This document shows positions 1 through 8,038 of a stretch of DNA of 38,431 nt, piece by piece. The position numbers and the translations under genes are program-made. Source of the stretch: Caballeronia choica (GTDB lineage: Bacteria > Pseudomonadota > Gammaproteobacteria > Burkholderiales > Burkholderiaceae); contig NZ_FCON02000075.1 in assembly GCF_001544535.1 (NCBI RefSeq), forward strand, positions 1 to 38,431, read 5' to 3'. Under the pieces are notes generated by a model. It had not been told where the DNA came from and did not search any database. It saw only the letters and a list, made by a program, of their open reading frames with translations. Within the stretch, counting starts at the first letter, position 1. Every line of letters begins with the position of its first letter.

Positions 1-40
1 CCAACCCCAACCCCAACCCCAACCCCAACCCCAACCCCAA
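1..40. repeat. CCAACC hexanucleotide tandem array
   Basis: Six perfect head-to-tail copies of CCAACC plus a partial copy fill the first 40 bases; the array may continue left of the window. It ends about 30 bases before the GTG start of the dehydrogenase gene, so it lies in its leader or in the spacer after an upstream gene. The complementary strand reads GGGGTT, which can in principle form a G-quadruplex. Six-base slippage would change spacing without changing a reading frame. Confidence 0.9.
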
Positions 41-68
41 GCGCCAGCGAAAAAAACCGGAGTCTAAT

Positions 69-851
69 GTGCTACTAGAAAACAAAGTGGTAATCGTAAC
101 CGGCGGCTCCCGCGGCATAGGCCGCGCGATAGCGCTAGCGAGCGCCAAAGAAGGCGCGGACATCGCAATCAACTACTGGGGCGACAACGACAAATCCTAC
201 GGAAAGCTCTCAGCAGTAGAGGAAATCGTCGGCGAGATCGAAGCCCTTGGACGCCGCGTAATCGCAATCGAAGGCAACGTCGCGGAGCCGGAAACCGGCG
301 TGCATCTCGTGAACCGTACAGTCGAGGCCTTCGGCCACATCGATGTCCTCGCGAGCAACGCCGGCATTTGCCCATTCCACGCATTCCTCGACATGCCCGC
401 ATCGGTGTACGAGACGACCGTCGCGGTGAACCTGAACGGCGCGTTCTACGTGACCCAGGCCGTCGCGAACCAGATGAAACAGCAAGGCACCGGCGGTGCA
501 ATCGTCGCGACGAGCTCGATCAGCGCGCTCGTCGGCGGTGGCATGCAAACGCATTACACGCCGACCAAAGCAGGCGTCCATTCGCTGATGCAGTCGTGCG
601 CGATCGCGCTCGGCCCCTACGGCATCCGCTGCAATTCGGTCATGCCGGGCACGATCGCAACCGACCTGAACGCCGACGATCTCGCCGACACCGCCAAGCG
701 CGAATACATGGAAAAGCGCATCCCGCTAGGCCGGCTCGGCGAACCCGACGACGTCGCGCAATGCGTCGTGTTCCTCGCCTCAGACCGCGCGCGCTATGTG
801 ACAGGCGCGTCGCTGCTCGTCGATGGCGGCCTGTTCGTCAACCTGCAGTGA
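69..851 (+). CDS. L-rhamnose 1-dehydrogenase, SDR family
   Basis: A 260-residue classical short-chain dehydrogenase, probably oxidising L-rhamnose to L-rhamnonolactone with NAD(P)+ in the cytoplasm, the first step of the non-phosphorylating rhamnose pathway. The nucleotide-binding glycine motif TGGSRGIG is at residues 11-18, NAG at 97-99, the catalytic serine near 149-150, and Y163-x3-K167. The length and the whole sequence resemble characterised bacterial L-rhamnose dehydrogenases as I remember them. The start is GTG at 69, with GGAG 6 bases upstream; an ATG two bases earlier is out of frame and stops after three codons. Its 3' end overlaps the convergent LysR gene by 14 bases. The mutarotase, lactonase and sugar ABC genes nearby support the role. 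L-fucose or another 6-deoxy sugar is the main alternative substrate. Confidence 0.88.
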   Translation: MLLENKVVIVTGGSRGIGRAIALASAKEGADIAINYWGDNDKSYGKLSAVEEIVGEIEALGRRVIAIEGNVAEPETGVHLVNRTVEAFGHIDVLASNAGICPFHAFLDMPASVYETTVAVNLNGAFYVTQAVANQMKQQGTGGAIVATSSISALVGGGMQTHYTPTKAGVHSLMQSCAIALGPYGIRCNSVMPGTIATDLNADDLADTAKREYMEKRIPLGRLGEPDDVAQCVVFLASDRARYVTGASLLVDGGLFVNLQ

Positions 852-1785
852 GCGAACCCACCGAGTACTTGCGCAACAGCGCGATGAAGTATTCGGCCGG
901 CTCGCTCAACGTTTCGGCTTTGCGGCGCAGCAAGCCGAAGCCGGACAGGCTCTTGCCGATCTCGACCGGCAGTTCGATCAGCAACTGCGCACGCAGGTAG
1001 TCACGCACGACGGATTCCGGCAGCATCGCGACGGCGTCGCTGTTTTGCAGCAGTTGCAGCGTCGCGAAGATCGATGCGCATTCGACCACGTTCGACGGCG
1101 ACGAAAGTCCCGCGCGCGCAAGTTCTTCTTCGAAGAGACCGCGCGCCGGACTCGTGATCGGCTGAAGAATCCACGGCCATGCGATGAGCGCATCGAGCGC
1201 AAGCGGCGCGCGGCCGGCAAGCGGGTGCCTCGCGCGCACGACGAGCCGCATCGCTTCGCGCGCAAGCGGTTCGAAATCGAAGTCGTTGTGTTGCAGCGGC
1301 GTGGTGAGGCGTCCGAGCGCGAGATCGACTTCGCGGCGGTGCAGCAGTTGCACAACCTGATCGCTCGTTTCGCCGAGTATGCGCACGTTCAGCAGCGGCC
1401 GCTCCGACTTGAGTTCGGCTACCGCCATCGCCAGCACGTCGGGCGCGGCGCCCATGATCGCGCCGACCGTCAGTTGGCCGTGGCCGCCGCGCCGCTTGCT
1501 TTCGAGATCGGCGGCGAAGCGCGTCAGGTCCGCGAGCGAGCGGCGCGCGTAGGCGAGCGTGACGGTGCCGAGCGGCGTGGGCTGCATGCCGCGCGCGTTG
1601 CGCTCGAAGAGCAGGAAGCCAAGCGCTTCCTCGATGTCGGAGAGCATGCGGCTCGCGCTCGGCTGGGCGACGTTGATCGTGTCGGCGGCCTGGTGCAGGT
1701 TGCGGGCGTCGTCGAGCGCGACGAGCAGGGCGAGGTGCTTGAATTTCAGCCGGTTGACGAGGGCATGGGACAGGTTTTCGTTCAT
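838..1785 (-). CDS. LysR-type regulator of the rhamnose locus
   Basis: A 315-residue LysR-type transcription factor. An N-terminal winged HTH lies at about residues 17-62 (HQAADTINVAQPSASRMLSD is the recognition region), followed by a periplasmic-binding-like effector domain. The style is closest to the GbpR/PcaQ group, several of which control sugar-uptake operons. I chose the ATG at 1785; a TTG 39 bases upstream would add 13 unlikely residues, and neither has a good Shine-Dalgarno. It is transcribed divergently from the mutarotase-transporter operon across a 147-bp gap containing a palindrome and a direct repeat, and its 3' end overlaps the dehydrogenase gene. The likely job is to sense L-rhamnose or a pathway intermediate and activate both flanking units; the effector itself is inference. 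Confidence 0.9.
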   Translation of the reverse strand: MNENLSHALVNRLKFKHLALLVALDDARNLHQAADTINVAQPSASRMLSDIEEALGFLLFERNARGMQPTPLGTVTLAYARRSLADLTRFAADLESKRRGGHGQLTVGAIMGAAPDVLAMAVAELKSERPLLNVRILGETSDQVVQLLHRREVDLALGRLTTPLQHNDFDFEPLAREAMRLVVRARHPLAGRAPLALDALIAWPWILQPITSPARGLFEEELARAGLSSPSNVVECASIFATLQLLQNSDAVAMLPESVVRDYLRAQLLIELPVEIGKSLSGFGLLRRKAETLSEPAEYFIALLRKYSVGSLTAG

Positions 1786-1821
1786 TGCGGCGCGCTCGAG
1801 CGATACGGTTTTGCGATCGGC

Positions 1822-1932
1822 CAATCCTGCAATCGGATTGTGATGTTATCGGTCGGCGCATTATAGTCGCAGCACAAGAGCCTGGATAAACATACTTTCA
1901 ACGATCAAAAAACGATCAAAGGGCGGGCCGCA
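1822..1932 (+). promoter_or_regulatory. divergent promoter/operator of rhamnose operon
   Basis: The gap holds a perfect palindrome, CAATC-G-GATTG, at 1830-1840, a second CAATCC/GGATTG pairing at 1822-1827 and 1835-1840, and a 10-base direct repeat AACGATCAAA at 1900-1909 and 1911-1920 (11-base period, one helical turn). A possible sigma-70 promoter is TTGTGA (1838-1843), an 18-base spacer, then TATAGT (1862-1867). The -35 overlaps the palindrome, as expected for a LysR-controlled promoter. Which element binds the regulator is inferred. Confidence 0.45.
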
Positions 1933-2247
1933 ATGGAGACACTTGCGTTTCGAATGACCCTGAAGCCGGGCACGCGCGACGAATACGAGCGGCGTCATCG
2001 CGAGATATGGCCGGAGCTGGCCGACGCGCTGCGCGCCGCGGGCATCCGCGACTACTGGATCTTTCTCGACGAATCGACCGGGCACCTGTTCGCCACGTTC
2101 AAGCGCGAAGCGTCGCATACGACCGACGCGTTGCCCTCGCTTCCGGTCATGCGCAAATGGTGGGAAAGCATGGCCGAACTCATGGAGACGAACGCGGACC
2201 TGTCGCCTCGATCGATTCCGCTCGTTCCGGTCTTTCATCTTCCCTGA
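1933..2247 (+). CDS. rhaM: L-rhamnose mutarotase
   Basis: A 104-residue protein of the RhaM mutarotase family (the E. coli enzyme is also 104 residues). It interconverts alpha and beta anomers of L-rhamnose so that the dehydrogenase receives its preferred anomer. Family residues are visible: Y18, catalytic-type H22 in RRHREIWPEL, Y41, the W76-W77 pair, and the closing VFHLP. It is the first gene of the transporter operon and is followed 35 bases later by the lactonase gene. The upstream Shine-Dalgarno is weak (GGGCGGG) but the ATG fits the family N-terminus. A related 6-deoxysugar such as L-fucose could also be a substrate, though the sequence is RhaM-type and not FucU-type. Confidence 0.92.
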   Translation: METLAFRMTLKPGTRDEYERRHREIWPELADALRAAGIRDYWIFLDESTGHLFATFKREASHTTDALPSLPVMRKWWESMAELMETNADLSPRSIPLVPVFHLP

Positions 2248-2282
2248 AACCTGTGGCGTAACCGCGGCACGAGGACTCCAAC

Positions 2283-3173
2283 ATGCAGGTTGTCGATCCG
2301 CATATTCATTTGTGGGACCTGAAGACGCATCACTATCCGTGGCTGGCGAACCCGCAGACCTCATTCGTCGGCGATGCGCGCGAGTTGAAGCACGACTATC
2401 TGCTCGGCGATCTGCTGAAGGATGCGGAAGGTATCGAAGTGCTGAAGCTCGTGCACGTCGATGCGAATCACGATCCGGCCGATCCCGTCGAAGAGACGCG
2501 CTGGCTGCAAGGCATCGCCGAGGGCGTTGGACGCGGCATGCCGAATGGCATCGTGGCGGGCGCGGATTTGTCGGCGGACAACGCGGAGGCCGTGCTCGAA
2601 GCGCACGCGGCATTCGCGAATACACGCGGTATCCGGCAGATCCTCAACGTGCATGCGAATCCGCTCTACGACTACGTGGGCCGTCACTATATGCATGACG
2701 CCGCATGGCGCAGGAATTTCGGTTTGCTCAAGCGCCACGCGATGTCGTTCGACTTGCAGCTTTATCCGTCGCAAATGAGCGATGCCGCCGCGCTCGCACG
2801 CGAGCATCACGAGACGCAGTTCATCGTGAACCATGCGGGCATGTTCGTCGATCGTTCGTCGGTGCAGGGCTATCGCGCATGGCGCGACGGCATGCGCGCG
2901 CTCGCCACATGCGAGAACGTCGCGGTGAAGATCAGCGGGCTCGCGATGTTCGATCACGCATGGACCGTCGAGAGCTTCCGGCCTTACGTGCTCGAAACCA
3001 TCGATGCGTTTGGCTGCGAGCGCGCGATGTTCGCATCGAACTTTCCAGTCGACCGCTTGTTTGCGTCGTATGGGGCGCTGTGGAATGCGTATGCGTCGAT
3101 TGTGGGCGATGCGAGCGCCAGCGAAAAGGATGCACTCTTCAGGCGTAACGCGGAACGCATTTACCGGATTTGA
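2283..3173 (+). CDS. Sugar-lactone hydrolase, amidohydrolase superfamily (COG3618)
   Basis: A 296-residue metal-dependent TIM-barrel hydrolase. The N-terminal DPHIHLWD motif supplies H7 and H9; further family marks are NHAG in the middle and SNFPVDR near the C-terminus. COG3618 members include L-rhamnono-1,4-lactonase and L-fucono-1,5-lactonase. Given the dehydrogenase and rhamnose mutarotase next door, opening of L-rhamnonolactone to L-rhamnonate is the best call, with L-fuconolactone as the alternative. GAGGA lies 7 bases before the ATG. The ABC ATPase gene starts 30 bases after its stop, so it sits mid-operon. The next enzyme, L-rhamnonate dehydratase, is not in the window. Confidence 0.85.
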   Translation: MQVVDPHIHLWDLKTHHYPWLANPQTSFVGDARELKHDYLLGDLLKDAEGIEVLKLVHVDANHDPADPVEETRWLQGIAEGVGRGMPNGIVAGADLSADNAEAVLEAHAAFANTRGIRQILNVHANPLYDYVGRHYMHDAAWRRNFGLLKRHAMSFDLQLYPSQMSDAAALAREHHETQFIVNHAGMFVDRSSVQGYRAWRDGMRALATCENVAVKISGLAMFDHAWTVESFRPYVLETIDAFGCERAMFASNFPVDRLFASYGALWNAYASIVGDASASEKDALFRRNAERIYRI

Positions 3174-3203
3174 GTGCAGCAACAAGTTGTATGGGAGACA
3201 TGC

Positions 3204-4727
3204 ATGACAGACAGCACAACGCCGCGGCTAGAACTGCGGCATGCGAGCAAGTCGTTCGGGCGCGTGCGCGCGCTCGGCGACGGCAGCCTGCAACTATGGC
3301 CGGGTGAAGTGCACGCGCTGCTCGGCGAGAACGGCGCGGGCAAGTCGACGCTCGTGAAGATACTCGCGGGCGTGCATCAGCCGGATACGGGCGAACTGCT
3401 GGTCGATGGCGTCGCGCGCCAGTTTTCCAATCCTGCCGAGGCACGCGATGCGGGGCTCGCCGTGATCTATCAGGAGCCGACGCTGTTCGCCGATCTCTCG
3501 ATCGCCGAGAACATCTTCATGGGCCGTCAGCCGCGCGATCGCCTGCGCCGCATCCGCTACGACGAGATGAATCGCGAGGTCGATGCGTTGCTCGCGACGC
3601 TCGGCGTGAACCTGCGCGCCGAGCGGCTCGTGCGCGGCTTGTCGATCGCGGACCAGCAAGTGGTCGAGATTGCAAAGGCGCTCTCGCTCAATGCGAACGT
3701 GCTGATCATGGACGAACCGACGGCCGCGCTTTCGCTGCCCGAAGTCGAGCGCCTCTTTGCGATCGTGCGGGCGCTGCGTGAACGCGACGTCGCGATTCTC
3801 TTCATCACGCACCGGCTCGACGAAGTGTTTGCGCTGACCCAGCGCATGACCATCATGCGCGATGGCGTGAAGGTGTTCGACGCGCTCACCGCCGACATGA
3901 CCATCGACGCGATCGTGAGCAAGATGGTCGGCCGCGATCTCGACACGTTCTATCCGAAGGCCGAGGTCGCACGCGGCGAGGTGCGGTTGTCGGTGCGTGG
4001 ACTCACGCGGGATGGCGTGTTCAAGAACATATCGTTCGACGTCCACGCAGGCGAGATCGTCGCGCTGGCGGGACTCGTCGGCGCGGGGCGCAGCGAAGTG
4101 GCGCGGGCGATCTTCGGCATCGATCCCGTCGACGCGGGCGAAGTGAAGATCGCGGGCAAGCCGCTCGCGTTGGGCAAGCCGGCTGTAGCGGTCAGCGCGG
4201 GTCTCGCGCTCGTGCCCGAGGACCGTCGCGCGCAAGGGCTCGCGCTGGAATTGAGCATCGCGCGCAACGCATCGCTGACCGTGCTCGGGCGCCTGATGAA
4301 ACACGGTCTCATCTCGGCGAAGAGCGAATCGACGCTCGCCGCCGACTGGGGCAAGCGGCTGCGCCTGAAGGCAGGCGATCTCGATGCGCCGGTCGGGACG
4401 CTCTCGGGCGGCAACCAGCAGAAGGTCGTGCTCGGCAAGTGGCTCGCGACCCATCCGAAGGTGCTGATCATCGACGAACCGACGCGCGGCATCGATGTCG
4501 GCGCGAAGGCGGAGGTCTACAGGACGCTAGCGGAGCTCGTGCGCGAAGGCATGGCGGTGCTGATGATTTCGAGCGAACTGCCCGAAGTGCTCGGCATGGC
4601 CGACCGCGTGCTCGTGATGCACGAGGGCCGCATCAGCGCCGATATCGCGCGCGCCGATGCCAGCGAGGAACGAGTGATGAGCGCGGCATTGGGCGCATCG
4701 TCGCAAGCGTTGGGGCGGGCCGCATGA
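3204..4727 (+). CDS. rhaT: Rhamnose ABC importer, ATP-binding protein (two NBDs)
   Basis: A 507-residue tandem ATPase of the RbsA/MglA type that powers uptake of a monosaccharide. The first nucleotide-binding domain has Walker [10 protein letters not shown] at about residues 41-49 and Walker [12 protein letters not shown]. The second has the degenerate P-loop GLVGAGRSE usual for this family, the signature LSGGNQQKV and Walker [13 protein letters not shown]. The ATG at 3204 is preceded by GGGAGA at a good distance; a longer in-frame TTG start upstream is less likely. The stop overlaps the next ATG (ATGA), indicating translational coupling to the first permease. The substrate is inferred from the neighbours. 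The symbol follows the rhizobial rhaSTPQ naming and is not related to E. coli RhaT. Confidence 0.9.
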   Translation: MTDSTTPRLELRHASKSFGRVRALGDGSLQLWPGEVHALLGENGAGKSTLVKILAGVHQPDTGELLVDGVARQFSNPAEARDAGLAVIYQEPTLFADLSIAENIFMGRQPRDRLRRIRYDEMNREVDALLATLGVNLRAERLVRGLSIADQQVVEIAKALSLNANVLIMDEPTAALSLPEVERLFAIVRALRERDVAILFITHRLDEVFALTQRMTIMRDGVKVFDALTADMTIDAIVSKMVGRDLDTFYPKAEVARGEVRLSVRGLTRDGVFKNISFDVHAGEIVALAGLVGAGRSEVARAIFGIDPVDAGEVKIAGKPLALGKPAVAVSAGLALVPEDRRAQGLALELSIARNASLTVLGRLMKHGLISAKSESTLAADWGKRLRLKAGDLDAPVGTLSGGNQQKVVLGKWLATHPKVLIIDEPTRGIDVGAKAEVYRTLAELVREGMAVLMISSELPEVLGMADRVLVMHEGRISADIARADASEERVMSAALGASSQALGRAA

Positions 4728-5764
4728 CACGACATTCCTCGACCATGCCCGCCATGCACGCGCCGAAGCACAAGCGCCAGAGCATCCTCGGCGGCCTCGT
4801 GAAGAGCCGCGAAGCGACGCTCTTTGTCGTGCTGCTTGCCCTCATCGTCGCGACGGCCGCCGTCAAGCCCGAGTTCCTGAACCTGCAGAACCTGCGCGAC
4901 GTGCTGCTCAACGTATCGATCATCGGCCTGCTGACCGCGGGCATGACGGTCGTGATGCTGATGCGGCACATCGATTTGTCGGTCGCGTCGATCGTCGGCG
5001 TGAGCGCTTATGCGGTCGGCAGTCTCTTCGTGCTGTTCCCGCACATGCCGGTGCTCGCCGCGATGCTCGCGGGCATCGGCATCGGGCTCGCCATCGGCGC
5101 GCTGAACGGTGCGCTGATTACCTTTGGCCGCGTGCCGTCGCTGGTCGCGACGCTCTCGACGCTCTACATCGTGCGCGGTGCCGATTACGCGTGGGTCCAC
5201 GGCGGCCAGATCAACGCGACGAGCCTGCCCGACAGCTTCGCGCTGATCGCGACCGGCTCGCTCTTAGGCGTGCCGAACCTCGTTCTGATTGCGCTCGTGG
5301 TGCTCGTCGGACTCGCGGTGTATCTGAAGCAATATCGCGGCGGGCGCGAGCATTACGCGATCGGCTCGAACCCGGAAGCCGCGCGGCTCGCGGGGATTCG
5401 CGTCGAGCGGCGCGTGATGATCGGCTTCCTGTTGTCGGGCGCGATCGCCGGGCTTGCCGGCGTGCTGTGGCTCGCGCGCTTCGGCACCGTCGATGCCAGC
5501 ACGGCGAAGGGCATCGAATTGCAGGTGGTCGCGGCGGCGGTGGTCGGCAGCGTGGCGATCACGGGCGGCGTGGGCACGGTGATGGGCGCGACGCTCGGCG
5601 CGCTCGTGCTCGGCGTGATCAACATCGCGCTCGTCGTATTGCGCGTGTCGCCTTTCTGGCAGCAGGCGATTCAGGGCGCACTGATCGTCGCGGCGATCAC
5701 GCTCGATACGCTGCTCGCGCGCTCCGTCGCCAAACGCATGATGAGGAAACGCGATCATGGCTAA
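4724..5764 (+). CDS. rhaP: Rhamnose ABC importer, permease 1
   Basis: A 346-residue inner-membrane permease of the RbsC/AraH family. About 30 polar and basic residues precede 8-10 hydrophobic segments starting near residue 37. The family loop near residue 210 ([19 protein letters not shown]-like coupling region) is present. The ATG at 4724 overlaps the stop of the ATPase gene in an ATGA junction, which decides the start; a second ATG 21 bases on is possible. Its 3' end overlaps permease 2 by 8 bases. The two permeases probably form the heterodimeric channel served by the ATPase and the downstream binding protein. L-rhamnose is the inferred cargo. Confidence 0.88.
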   Translation: MTRHSSTMPAMHAPKHKRQSILGGLVKSREATLFVVLLALIVATAAVKPEFLNLQNLRDVLLNVSIIGLLTAGMTVVMLMRHIDLSVASIVGVSAYAVGSLFVLFPHMPVLAAMLAGIGIGLAIGALNGALITFGRVPSLVATLSTLYIVRGADYAWVHGGQINATSLPDSFALIATGSLLGVPNLVLIALVVLVGLAVYLKQYRGGREHYAIGSNPEAARLAGIRVERRVMIGFLLSGAIAGLAGVLWLARFGTVDASTAKGIELQVVAAAVVGSVAITGGVGTVMGATLGALVLGVINIALVVLRVSPFWQQAIQGALIVAAITLDTLLARSVAKRMMRKRDHG

Positions 5765-6779
5765 ACCCGATTCCGCTTTGTCCACCACGAAGCGCCGCCA
5801 CCTGCAATGGGAAGCGATGCTCGTGATCGTGCTCGTCGTGTCGCTTGCCGGAGGGCGCGTGCTTTCGCCGATGTTCCTCTCCGGCGCGAACCTCTCGAAC
5901 ATGCTCGCCGACTTCACGGAAATCGCCCTGATCGCGCTGCCGATGACGCTCATCATCATCGCCGCCGAGATCGATCTGTCGGTGGCGTCCGTCCTCGGCG
6001 CGTCGAGCGCGCTGATGGGCGTGCTGTGGCACATGGGCCTGCCGATGCCGCTCGTCATCGCGATCGTGCTGGTTGCCGGGACGCTCGCGGGCCTGCTCAA
6101 CGGCCTGGTGATCGTGCGCTTCAACCTGCCGTCGCTGGCGGTCACCATCGGCACGCTCGCACTCTTTCGCGGTCTCGCTTACGTGCTGCTCGGCGACCAG
6201 GCGATCGCGGACTTTCCGGCGTCGTACACGGCGTTCGGCATCGATACGCTTGCCGCCACCTTCCTGCCGATGCCGTTCATCCTCGTGATACTCGGTGCGA
6301 TCGTCTTCACGGTGCTGTTGCAGGCGACGCCCTTTGGCCGCAGCCTCTATGCGATCGGCGCGAACCCGGTGGCGGCGCAGTTCTCCGGCATCGACGTCGC
6401 GCGGACCAAGCTCAGGCTCTTCATGCTCTCGGGCGCGATGGCCGCGCTCGCGGGCGTGGTGTACACGCTGCGCTTCACGAGCGCTCGCGGCGACAATGGC
6501 GAGGGCTTCGAGCTGTCGGTGATCGCGGCCGTGCTGTTCGGCGGCGTGAGCATCTTCGGCGGACGCGGATCGATGTTCGGCGTGCTGCTGTCGCTGCTCA
6601 TCATCGGCGTCTTGCGCAATGCGCTGACGCTCGCGGACGTATCGAGCGAAACGCTCACCATCGTGACCGGCGCGTTGTTGCTCTCGTCGGTGCTGATCCC
6701 GAACCTCGTCGCACGCTGGAGGGCGACGCGCGAGAAACGCCTCATGACTCGAACGACTCAAACGACTCAAGCGCTGTAA
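5757..6779 (+). CDS. rhaQ: Rhamnose ABC importer, permease 2
   Basis: A 340-residue inner-membrane permease, paralogous to the preceding one. It has many hydrophobic segments and the same loop motif (LYAIGANPVAAQFSGI) that contacts the ATPase. The ATG lies inside the end of permease 1 (8-base overlap), so the two are translated together. The last residues are threonine-rich (TRTTQTTQ), which comes from a short direct repeat of ACTCAAACG in the DNA. A 75-base spacer with a GC-rich hairpin separates it from the binding-protein gene, a common place for expression to step up. Confidence 0.88.
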   Translation: MAKPDSALSTTKRRHLQWEAMLVIVLVVSLAGGRVLSPMFLSGANLSNMLADFTEIALIALPMTLIIIAAEIDLSVASVLGASSALMGVLWHMGLPMPLVIAIVLVAGTLAGLLNGLVIVRFNLPSLAVTIGTLALFRGLAYVLLGDQAIADFPASYTAFGIDTLAATFLPMPFILVILGAIVFTVLLQATPFGRSLYAIGANPVAAQFSGIDVARTKLRLFMLSGAMAALAGVVYTLRFTSARGDNGEGFELSVIAAVLFGGVSIFGGRGSMFGVLLSLLIIGVLRNALTLADVSSETLTIVTGALLLSSVLIPNLVARWRATREKRLMTRTTQTTQAL

Positions 6780-6796
6780 GGATGTTTTCATAACCG

Positions 6797-6833
6797 GCGC
6801 GTCGAAGACTTCGCCCCAAGCGAAGCTGCGCGC
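6797..6833 (+). promoter_or_regulatory. intercistronic hairpin before the binding-protein gene
   Basis: CTTCGC (6809-6814) pairs with GCGAAG (6820-6825) around a 5-base loop, and an outer GCGCG (6797-6801) pairs with CGCGC (6829-6833). There is no T-run, so it is not a classical terminator. Hairpins like this between transporter genes often protect or cut the mRNA so that the binding protein is made in excess. That role is inference. Confidence 0.4.
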
Positions 6834-6854
6834 GATATCAGGAGACTCAAGCCC

Positions 6855-7868
6855 ATGTTCAGACCATTTCGATCGATCCGCCAGCCGGTGGTCGCCGCCG
6901 CGTTGCTGGCGGCGTGCGTGGCGATGACGGCCGGCGCCGCCGAGCTGAAGAGCGGCCTCAAGATCGCCTTCGTGCCCAAGCAGATCAACAACCCGTACGA
7001 AGTGATCGCCGACGATGGTGGCATGGCCGCGATCAAGGAGATGAAGGGGCAGGGCAAGGTGGTGGGGCCGTCGGATGCGGGCGCTTCGTCGCAGGTGTCC
7101 TACATCAACACGCTGATCACGCAAAAACAGGACGCGGTCGTGATCGCCGCGAACGATGCCAACGCGGTCGTGCCTTATCTGAAGAAGGCAATGTCGCAAG
7201 GGATCAAGGTCGTGACCTTCGACTCCGATACCGCACCCGACGGACGCCAGATCTTCGTCAACCAGGCCGATTCCGAAGCCATCGGACGCGGACAGATCCA
7301 GTTGCTGTCGAAGCTCGTCGGCGGCGAGGGCGAGTTCGCGATTCTCTCCGCAACGCCGAACGCGACGAACCAGAATACGTGGATCAAGTGGATGCAGGAG
7401 GAACTGAAGAAGCCGGAGTATGCGAAGCTCAAGCTCGTGAAGATCGCCTACGGCAACGACGACGACCAGAAATCCTTCGTCGAGACGCAGGGCTTGTTGC
7501 AGGCGTATCCGAACCTAAAGGGTATCGTTGCGCCGACGTCGGTCGGCATCGCGGCGGCGGCGCGTTATATCCAGTCGTCGCCGGCGAAGGGCAAGGTCGT
7601 CGTGACCGGACTCGGCACGCCGAACCAGATGCGCGCGTTCGTGAAGAACGGCACCGTGAAGGCGTTCCAGTTGTGGGATCCGGGTCAACTGGGTTATCTC
7701 GCGGCGTTCGCGGCAGCCAATCTCGCGTCGGGCACGATCACCGGCAAGGAAGGCGATTCGTTCGAAGCGGGCAAGCTCGGCAAGCGCACGGTCGGCAAGA
7801 GCGGCGAAGTAATCCTCGGACCGCCGACCACGTTCGACAGCGCCAACATCGACAACTTCAACTTCTGA
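6855..7868 (+). CDS. rhaS: Rhamnose ABC importer, periplasmic binding protein
   Basis: A 337-residue sugar-binding protein of the LsrB/RbsB type (periplasmic-binding fold, family 4). The N-terminus is a Sec signal peptide: basic start, hydrophobic VVAAALLAACVAMTAG, and a probable cut after AGA or GAA near residue 29. The mature part begins with LKIAFVPKQINNPYEV, typical of the family. AGGAGA lies about 10 bases before the ATG. It is the last gene of the operon and is followed by a strong terminator. It captures the sugar in the periplasm for the two permeases; rhamnose specificity is inferred from the locus. Confidence 0.9.
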   Translation: MFRPFRSIRQPVVAAALLAACVAMTAGAAELKSGLKIAFVPKQINNPYEVIADDGGMAAIKEMKGQGKVVGPSDAGASSQVSYINTLITQKQDAVVIAANDANAVVPYLKKAMSQGIKVVTFDSDTAPDGRQIFVNQADSEAIGRGQIQLLSKLVGGEGEFAILSATPNATNQNTWIKWMQEELKKPEYAKLKLVKIAYGNDDDQKSFVETQGLLQAYPNLKGIVAPTSVGIAAAARYIQSSPAKGKVVVTGLGTPNQMRAFVKNGTVKAFQLWDPGQLGYLAAFAAANLASGTITGKEGDSFEAGKLGKRTVGKSGEVILGPPTTFDSANIDNFNF

Positions 7869-7886
7869 CGCGAGCGGTCTTTCGGC

Positions 7887-7920
7887 AAAGCGCAACGCCC
7901 GACAGGGCGTTGCGCTTTTT
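7887..7920 (+). terminator. Rho-independent terminator of the rhamnose operon
   Basis: An 11-bp perfect stem (7890-7900 with 7905-7915) closes a GACA loop and is followed by TTTTT; the AAA just before the stem can pair with the first Ts. It begins 18 bases after the binding-protein stop codon. Confidence 0.92.
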
Positions 7921-8038
7921 GTCATCGGGCGCCGCTTGTTGGGGCGGCGTGGGAAAACCCTTCCCGATCAGCGCGTTGCCTCGCTAGCGCAGGAGCTATC
8001 CACAAGTTTTTCAACAGAATCGGTGGACAACTCCGCCG

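Noticed and set aside
1-40. Telomere-like repeat suggesting a linear replicon end
   Set aside because: The unit matches a ciliate telomere by chance; bacterial linear ends are not built this way and the array is short and next to a normal gene.
7996-8004. CTATCCACA, one base from the DnaA-box consensus
   Set aside because: A single near-match without an AT-rich unwinding region, partition genes or further boxes; no sign of an origin.
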